Below the pieces are notes generated by a model that was given only the letters and a program-made list of their open reading frames with translations, had not been told where the DNA came from and searched no databases. Positions 6,464 to 7,497 of a stretch of DNA of 7,497 nt are shown one piece after another. Position numbers and translations under genes: made by a program. Numbering within the stretch: the stretch's first letter is position 1; the number at the start of each line of letters is the position of its first letter. This DNA is from Gammaproteobacteria bacterium (lineage in GTDB: Bacteria; Pseudomonadota; Gammaproteobacteria; UBA6429; Thiohalophilaceae), in assembly GCA_029880425.1 (NCBI GenBank), contig JAOUOK010000071.1, forward strand, positions 1 through 7,497, read 5' to 3'.

Positions 6464-6679
6464 TTATTGAGCACTGACATTTTTGTGTGCTTTAATACAA
6501 AAAATAATAAAAAATGAATTCCAGTTATCATACCCTTCCAGGTCATCAATGTTATCCAGTTCGGTTTCATTTTTTAAATAATTAACCGTTTTCTGGATGT
6601 GTTCATCATCGATGCCGTTAAGCTTGATCACGTCAATTGCGGCTGTTGATGGAGTCCACTCACTTAATAATTTAGACAT
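6464..6679 (-). CDS. Small protein with a DnaT-like DNA-binding domain (tentative)
   Basis: 71 aa, acidic, no membrane segment. The pattern EWTPS (7-11), NGID (21-24), VNYLKNE (32-38) and WNSFFIIF (53-60) resembles the C-terminal domain of the primosomal protein DnaT and related small proteins, where W-x-PS, a GI turn, a YW-like helix and WNSKF recur. That domain binds single-stranded DNA in DnaT. In place of the lysine in WNSKF there is Phe56, and the middle is unusually acidic (TELDNIDDLEGYD), so DNA binding is uncertain. The ATG at 6679 is preceded by a GAAGAAG purine run, a modest ribosome site. It is the first gene of the five-gene minus-strand run and is divergent from the transporter gene, with 151 nt between them. 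Confidence 0.6.
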   Translation of the reverse strand: MSKLLSEWTPSTAAIDVIKLNGIDDEHIQKTVNYLKNETELDNIDDLEGYDNWNSFFIIFCIKAHKNVSAQ

Positions 6680-6830
6680 TTTTCTTCTTCAATAATAGAG
6701 TTATCTTTAATAAAGAGAATATACACTATCGTTCAGCAAAATTAAAAACAACCATATAATTATTAATAGTGTGACTTTTTTCTGTTAAATTTCAATTCTA
6801 TTAATGCTGATTTCATCTATAGTGAAACTA
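6680..6830. promoter_or_regulatory. Divergent intergenic region with the likely promoters of the five-gene run and the transporter gene
   Basis: 151 nt, AT-rich, between divergent starts at 6679 and 6831, so promoters for both directions should lie here. The best minus-strand -10 is TATATT (6719-6724), but its -35 at 17 nt is poor. On the + strand TATAGT (6818-6823) is too close to the ATG to leave a normal leader, and TATTAA (6799-6804) has only a T-run as -35. No operator is convincing; ACACTAT at 6723 and ATAGTGT at 6766 are inverted copies 36 nt apart and may be chance. Confidence 0.4.
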
Positions 6831-7497
6831 ATGAAAAGTATAAAGGAACTCATAGAGAAAAGTATTGATCTCAGGCCAGCTGAATTACCCGCACTGGTTA
6901 TTTCTTTTGCCTATTTTTTTAGCTTATTGTGTGCTTACTACATTATTCGCCCTTTGCGTGATGAAATGGGCATCCTCGGTGGCATTAAAAATCTGCCGTG
7001 GGTATTTACCGGCACATTTATAGTTATCCTTGCCATGGTGCCACTTTATGGCTGGGTAAGTTCACGCTACCCTCGCCGCCAGTTTTTACCCATCGTATAT
7101 ACATTTTTTATCGTCAATCTTTTAATTTTTCATTCTCTTTTTTATTTCCAGGTTTCTCCGGCCCATGTAGCCCAGTCATTCTTTATCTGGGTCAGTGTAT
7201 TCAACTTATTTGTAGTTTCCGTTTTCTGGAGCTTTATGAATGATATATATGATAAAGAGCAGGCAAAGCGACTTTTTGGGGCAATTGCTGCAGGTGGAAC
7301 AGTAGGTGCGATTTGTGGACCACTGCTTACCACGGTGTTAGCGCAACCACTAGGAACACATAATATGTTAATGGTCAGTGCCCTATTGCTACTTATCCCC
7401 ATAGCCTGCATAAAAAAACTGAACCACTGGTTCAAACAGCAACCCCAGGCTAAATCAGATAATTCATACCAGCAACCAATGGGTGGACACTGGCTGG
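6831..7497 (+). CDS. NTP/NDP exchange transporter-like (MFS-type) membrane protein, 3' end outside window
   Basis: Open from ATG 6831 to the right edge with no stop: 222 residues, about half of a typical 400-450 aa protein. The motifs RPLRDEMG (40-47), FNLFVVSVFWSFMND (124-138) and RLFGAIAAGGTVGAICGP (147-164) are those of the bacterial family related to ATP/ADP translocases and filed under MFS. About six membrane segments are visible (about 19-38, 57-76, 85-106, 116-135, 149-171, 177-196), with the basic loop SRYPRR (78-83) between the second and third. Residues 198-218 form a polar loop. In free-living bacteria the substrate of these proteins is not established, so nucleotide exchange is only a family label. 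Start choice: ATG 6831 with AGTGA about 5 nt upstream; an in-frame GTG at 6822 is less likely. It is divergent from the five-gene run. Confidence 0.88.
   Translation, partial: MKSIKELIEKSIDLRPAELPALVISFAYFFSLLCAYYIIRPLRDEMGILGGIKNLPWVFTGTFIVILAMVPLYGWVSSRYPRRQFLPIVYTFFIVNLLIFHSLFYFQVSPAHVAQSFFIWVSVFNLFVVSVFWSFMNDIYDKEQAKRLFGAIAAGGTVGAICGPLLTTVLAQPLGTHNMLMVSALLLLIPIACIKKLNHWFKQQPQAKSDNSYQQPMGGHWL

Noticed and set aside
6723..6772. ACACTAT / ATAGTGT inverted 7-mers in the divergent region
   Set aside because: Short arms 36 nt apart in AT-rich DNA; expected by chance often enough that no operator is claimed.
7142..7435. 97-aa - strand ORF near the right end
   Set aside because: It overlaps the transporter frame, which carries family motifs and membrane segments across this whole stretch.

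Overview
This AT-rich window looks like the chromosome of a gammaproteobacterium. YciK-type reductase and YajD-type HNH protein are typical gammaproteobacterial families, and the left edge carries a hydroxysqualene dehydroxylase (HpnE), so the host probably makes squalene or hopanoids. Genus cannot be settled from the sequence. I see no rRNA, tRNA, CRISPR array, insertion sequence or phage gene.

Layout. (1) Bases 3-1847, + strand: the 3' part of hpnE, cut by the left edge, followed 12 nt later by a yciK-like short-chain dehydrogenase, probably one transcript. (2) Bases 1874-2239, - strand: a small unknown protein, convergent with yciK. Its start is best placed at an ATG with a clean Shine-Dalgarno rather than at the longest-ORF GTG. 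Upstream lies a 224-nt stretch before the next gene (measured from the GTG), with two adjacent dyads at 2349-2364 and 2366-2396. (3) Bases 2530-3978, - strand: a membrane sensor histidine kinase with no response regulator in view. (4) Bases 4105-6679, - strand: five closely spaced genes (gaps 9-27 nt) that look like one operon. In transcription order they are a 71-aa DnaT-like domain protein, a membrane-anchored metallophosphoesterase, a GIY-YIG domain protein, a DUF3293 protein and YajD. (5) From 6831 to the right edge, + strand: the N-terminal half of an NTP/NDP-exchange-like or MFS-type transporter, divergent from the operon and cut by the window end.

The hpnE-yciK pair points to lipid metabolism. 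The five-gene cluster combines two predicted nuclease folds, a calcineurin-like phosphoesterase and a DnaT-like DNA-binding domain. That suggests nucleic-acid processing, but it could equally be a housekeeping string of unrelated small genes.

The least explained signals are a 29-nt perfect inverted repeat inside the DUF3293 gene, lying exactly on the codons of the family's core motif, and the paired dyads between the kinase and the unknown small gene. No complete novel system is demonstrated here.
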